This document shows, one piece after another, positions 62,514 through 64,000 of a stretch of DNA of 64,000 bases (its first letter is position 1; each line of letters begins with the position of its first letter). Origin of the DNA: Schumannella soli. GTDB taxonomy: Bacteria > Actinomycetota > Actinomycetes > Actinomycetales > Microbacteriaceae. Location: contig NZ_VHQG01000002.1 of the NCBI RefSeq assembly GCF_006517435.1, forward strand, positions 636,727 through 700,726, given 5' to 3'. A program made the translations under genes and the position numbers. The notes under the pieces were generated by a model. That model worked only from the letters and a program-made list of their open reading frames with translations. It was not told the origin of the DNA and did no database searches.

Positions 62514-63947
62514 ATGCAGGATCTCGCGACCCTCGGCCAGCGGATGCGCCACTTCCGCTCCGCCGCCGGCCTCACGCTCGACGCGCTCGGCGCCGATGTC
62601 GGCATCGCCGGCAGTCAGCTCTCGCTGATGGAGAACGGCAAGCGCGAGCCGCGGCTCTCGCTGCTGACCGCGATCGCGCAGCGACTCGGCGTCCCGCTTG
62701 CCGACCTGCTCGACGAGCGTCCGCCGAGTCGTCGGGCCGAACTCGAGATCGAACTCGACCGTGCACAGAGCTCACCCGCCTACGCCGAGCTCGGCCTGCC
62801 CGTCGTGCGCGCCGCCAAGACGATGAGCGACGAGACGCTCGAGGCGATCGTCGGACTGCATCGTGAGCTCGCCCGGCGAGCCACCGAGGCGATCGCCACG
62901 CCGGAGGAGGCGCGCCGCGCCAACACCGAGCTGCGGCAGATGATGCGCGAACGCGACCACTTCTTCCCCGAGCTCGACGCCCTCGCCGAGGCGCAGCTCG
63001 CCGCCGCCGGCCACAACACCGGCGCGCTCACGCACCGCACCGTCAGTCTCATGGCCGACAACCTCGGGCTGCAGCTCGTGCACGTCAACGACCTGCCGCA
63101 CTCGGCCCGCTCGGTGACCGACCTGGCGAACGGACGGATCTACCTGCCCCCGGCATCCATCCCGGGCGGTCACGGCCTGCGCGCGATGGCGCTGCAGGCC
63201 ATGGCGCACCGCGTGCTCGGACACCGCGCGCCGACCAGCTACGCCGACTTCCTCAAGCAGCGGCTCGAGATCAACTACTACGCGGCCGCCTGCCTCATGC
63301 CGCTCAGCCAGTCGGTCGCCTTCCTGCAGCAGGCGAAGAACGACCGCAACATCGCCGTCGAGGACTTCCGCGACGCCTTCGGGGTCACCCACGAGTCAGC
63401 GGCGCTGCGGTTCCTCAACCTGGCGACCGTGCACCTCGACATCCCCGTGCACTTCCTGCGGGTCGGCGACGACGGCGCCGTCTACAAGGCGTACGAGAAC
63501 GACGGGCTGCGGCTGCCGCTCGACGTCACGGGCTCGACCGAGGGGCAGCCGGTGTGCCGCTACTGGGCCGCCCGCACGGCCTTCGCCCGCACGAACCGGA
63601 CGACCGAGTTCTACCAGTACACCGACACCCCGGAGGGCACCTTCTTCGAGTCGAGCCAGACCGGAACGGGCACCCACGACGAGTTCTCGATCACGGTCGG
63701 CGTGCCCTTCGCCCACGCGAAGTGGTTCCGCGGGCGCGAGACGACGCTGCGCGAGACCTCACGCTGTCCCGATGCGAACTGCTGCAAGAAGCCGCCGGCC
63801 GCCCTCGCCGAGCACTGGAGCGGACGCGCCTGGTCGAGCGCGAAGGTGCACGCGCACATCTTCGCACCGCTGCCGTCGGGCCGATTCCCGGGGGTGGACG
63901 ACCGTGAGCTGCTCGAGTTCCTCGAGTCGCACGCCGCGACTGCGTAG
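62514..63947 (+). CDS. Short-chain acyl-CoA regulator, RamB/PrpR family
   Basis: A 477-residue regulator with an HTH_3 domain at residues 5-60 ([40 protein letters not shown]) followed by a helical and M78-metallopeptidase-like domain and a C-terminal Cys cluster ([12 protein letters not shown]). Family members RamB and PrpR bind acetyl- or propionyl-CoA and control acetate, propionate, glyoxylate and pck genes. Divergence from pckG fits that role. Confidence 0.9.
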   Translation: MQDLATLGQRMRHFRSAAGLTLDALGADVGIAGSQLSLMENGKREPRLSLLTAIAQRLGVPLADLLDERPPSRRAELEIELDRAQSSPAYAELGLPVVRAAKTMSDETLEAIVGLHRELARRATEAIATPEEARRANTELRQMMRERDHFFPELDALAEAQLAAAGHNTGALTHRTVSLMADNLGLQLVHVNDLPHSARSVTDLANGRIYLPPASIPGGHGLRAMALQAMAHRVLGHRAPTSYADFLKQRLEINYYAAACLMPLSQSVAFLQQAKNDRNIAVEDFRDAFGVTHESAALRFLNLATVHLDIPVHFLRVGDDGAVYKAYENDGLRLPLDVTGSTEGQPVCRYWAARTAFARTNRTTEFYQYTDTPEGTFFESSQTGTGTHDEFSITVGVPFAHAKWFRGRETTLRETSRCPDANCCKKPPAALAEHWSGRAWSSAKVHAHIFAPLPSGRFPGVDDRELLEFLESHAATA

Positions 63948-63962
63948 CGCCGGGATGTCGTG

Positions 63963-64000
63963 ATGAGCGGGGTGCGGTGCTCTGTCCGGCCGTGTGAAGT
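63963..64000 (+). CDS. Possible start of a further gene, cut by window end
   Basis: ATG 63963 opens a frame that runs to the window end without stop (MSGVRCSVRPCE). Only 12 codons are visible, no ribosome binding site is clear, so it may be chance. Confidence 0.15.
   Translation, partial: MSGVRCSVRPCE

Overview
This is a contiguous chromosomal stretch from a very GC-rich actinobacterium, most likely a member of the Microbacteriaceae or a close relative. The evidence is gene content and signals: a Kgd-type 2-oxoglutarate decarboxylase/dehydrogenase, a SigH/RsrA-type sigma and anti-sigma pair, HisN-type phosphatase, GuaB1, GTP-dependent PEP carboxykinase, a tmRNA tag of ANSKRTDFALAA, TadE/TadG pilus proteins, and dense coding with GTG starts. 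Many genes have a TANNNT box only 6-10 bases before the start codon, which is the signature of leaderless transcription.

Layout. 1-1.1 kb: end of a Tad pilus locus. 1.2-12.8 kb: housekeeping genes (J-domain protein, prfB, ftsE-ftsX, smpB) mixed with oxidoreductases, two MFS transporters and a sulfurtransferase. 13.7-14.1 kb: the ssrA tmRNA. 14-19.6 kb: an aldo/keto reductase, an Fe(II) oxygenase and the aroA-rsgA-hisN group. 19.7-28.6 kb: sigH-rsrA, a TPR protein, an AAA+ ATPase, kgd and guaB1. 28.6-31.2 kb: two CNNM/CorC-like membrane proteins behind a short proline-rich leader ORF. 31.3-36.7 kb: Old Yellow Enzyme, HAD hydrolase, NAD(P)H-hydrate dehydratase, a glycosyltransferase-87-like protein and an MFS transporter. 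36.8-39.9 kb: a three-gene histidine kinase / membrane protein / response regulator operon, preceded by an array of four identical short hairpins. 40.2-42.8 kb: metY-metX, direct sulfhydrylation to homocysteine. 43-50.4 kb: acyltransferase, SDR, acyl-CoA ligase, MFS, S51 peptidase, ung, GNAT. 50.4-52.5 kb: a GntR/ABC exporter operon. 52.6-58.9 kb: amidase, an iron-box-controlled SIP-domain protein, and a four-gene oxidoreductase/hydrolase cluster, then an arginase-fold enzyme. 59-64 kb: an ECF sigma/anti-sigma pair, pckG, and a divergent RamB/PrpR-like regulator.

The window is mostly ordinary core genome with no mobile elements, CRISPR or tRNAs that I can see. The parts that deserve attention are regulatory: (1) a leaderless 35-codon ORF beginning Met-Asp-Asp-Pro-Pro that overlaps the CNNM operon start and resembles Mg2+-sensing leader peptides in design; (2) the CGCATC-GGGG-GATGCG hairpin array upstream of the three-gene sensory operon; (3) an ECF sigma gene whose ribosome binding site is perfectly complementary to its own promoter -10 region, so that only read-through mRNA would be self-occluded; (4) an IdeR/DtxR-like box over a free-standing SIP domain; and (5) the window-wide leaderless promoter pattern. 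All lengths and positions were read by eye; GC content and similarity scores were not computed.
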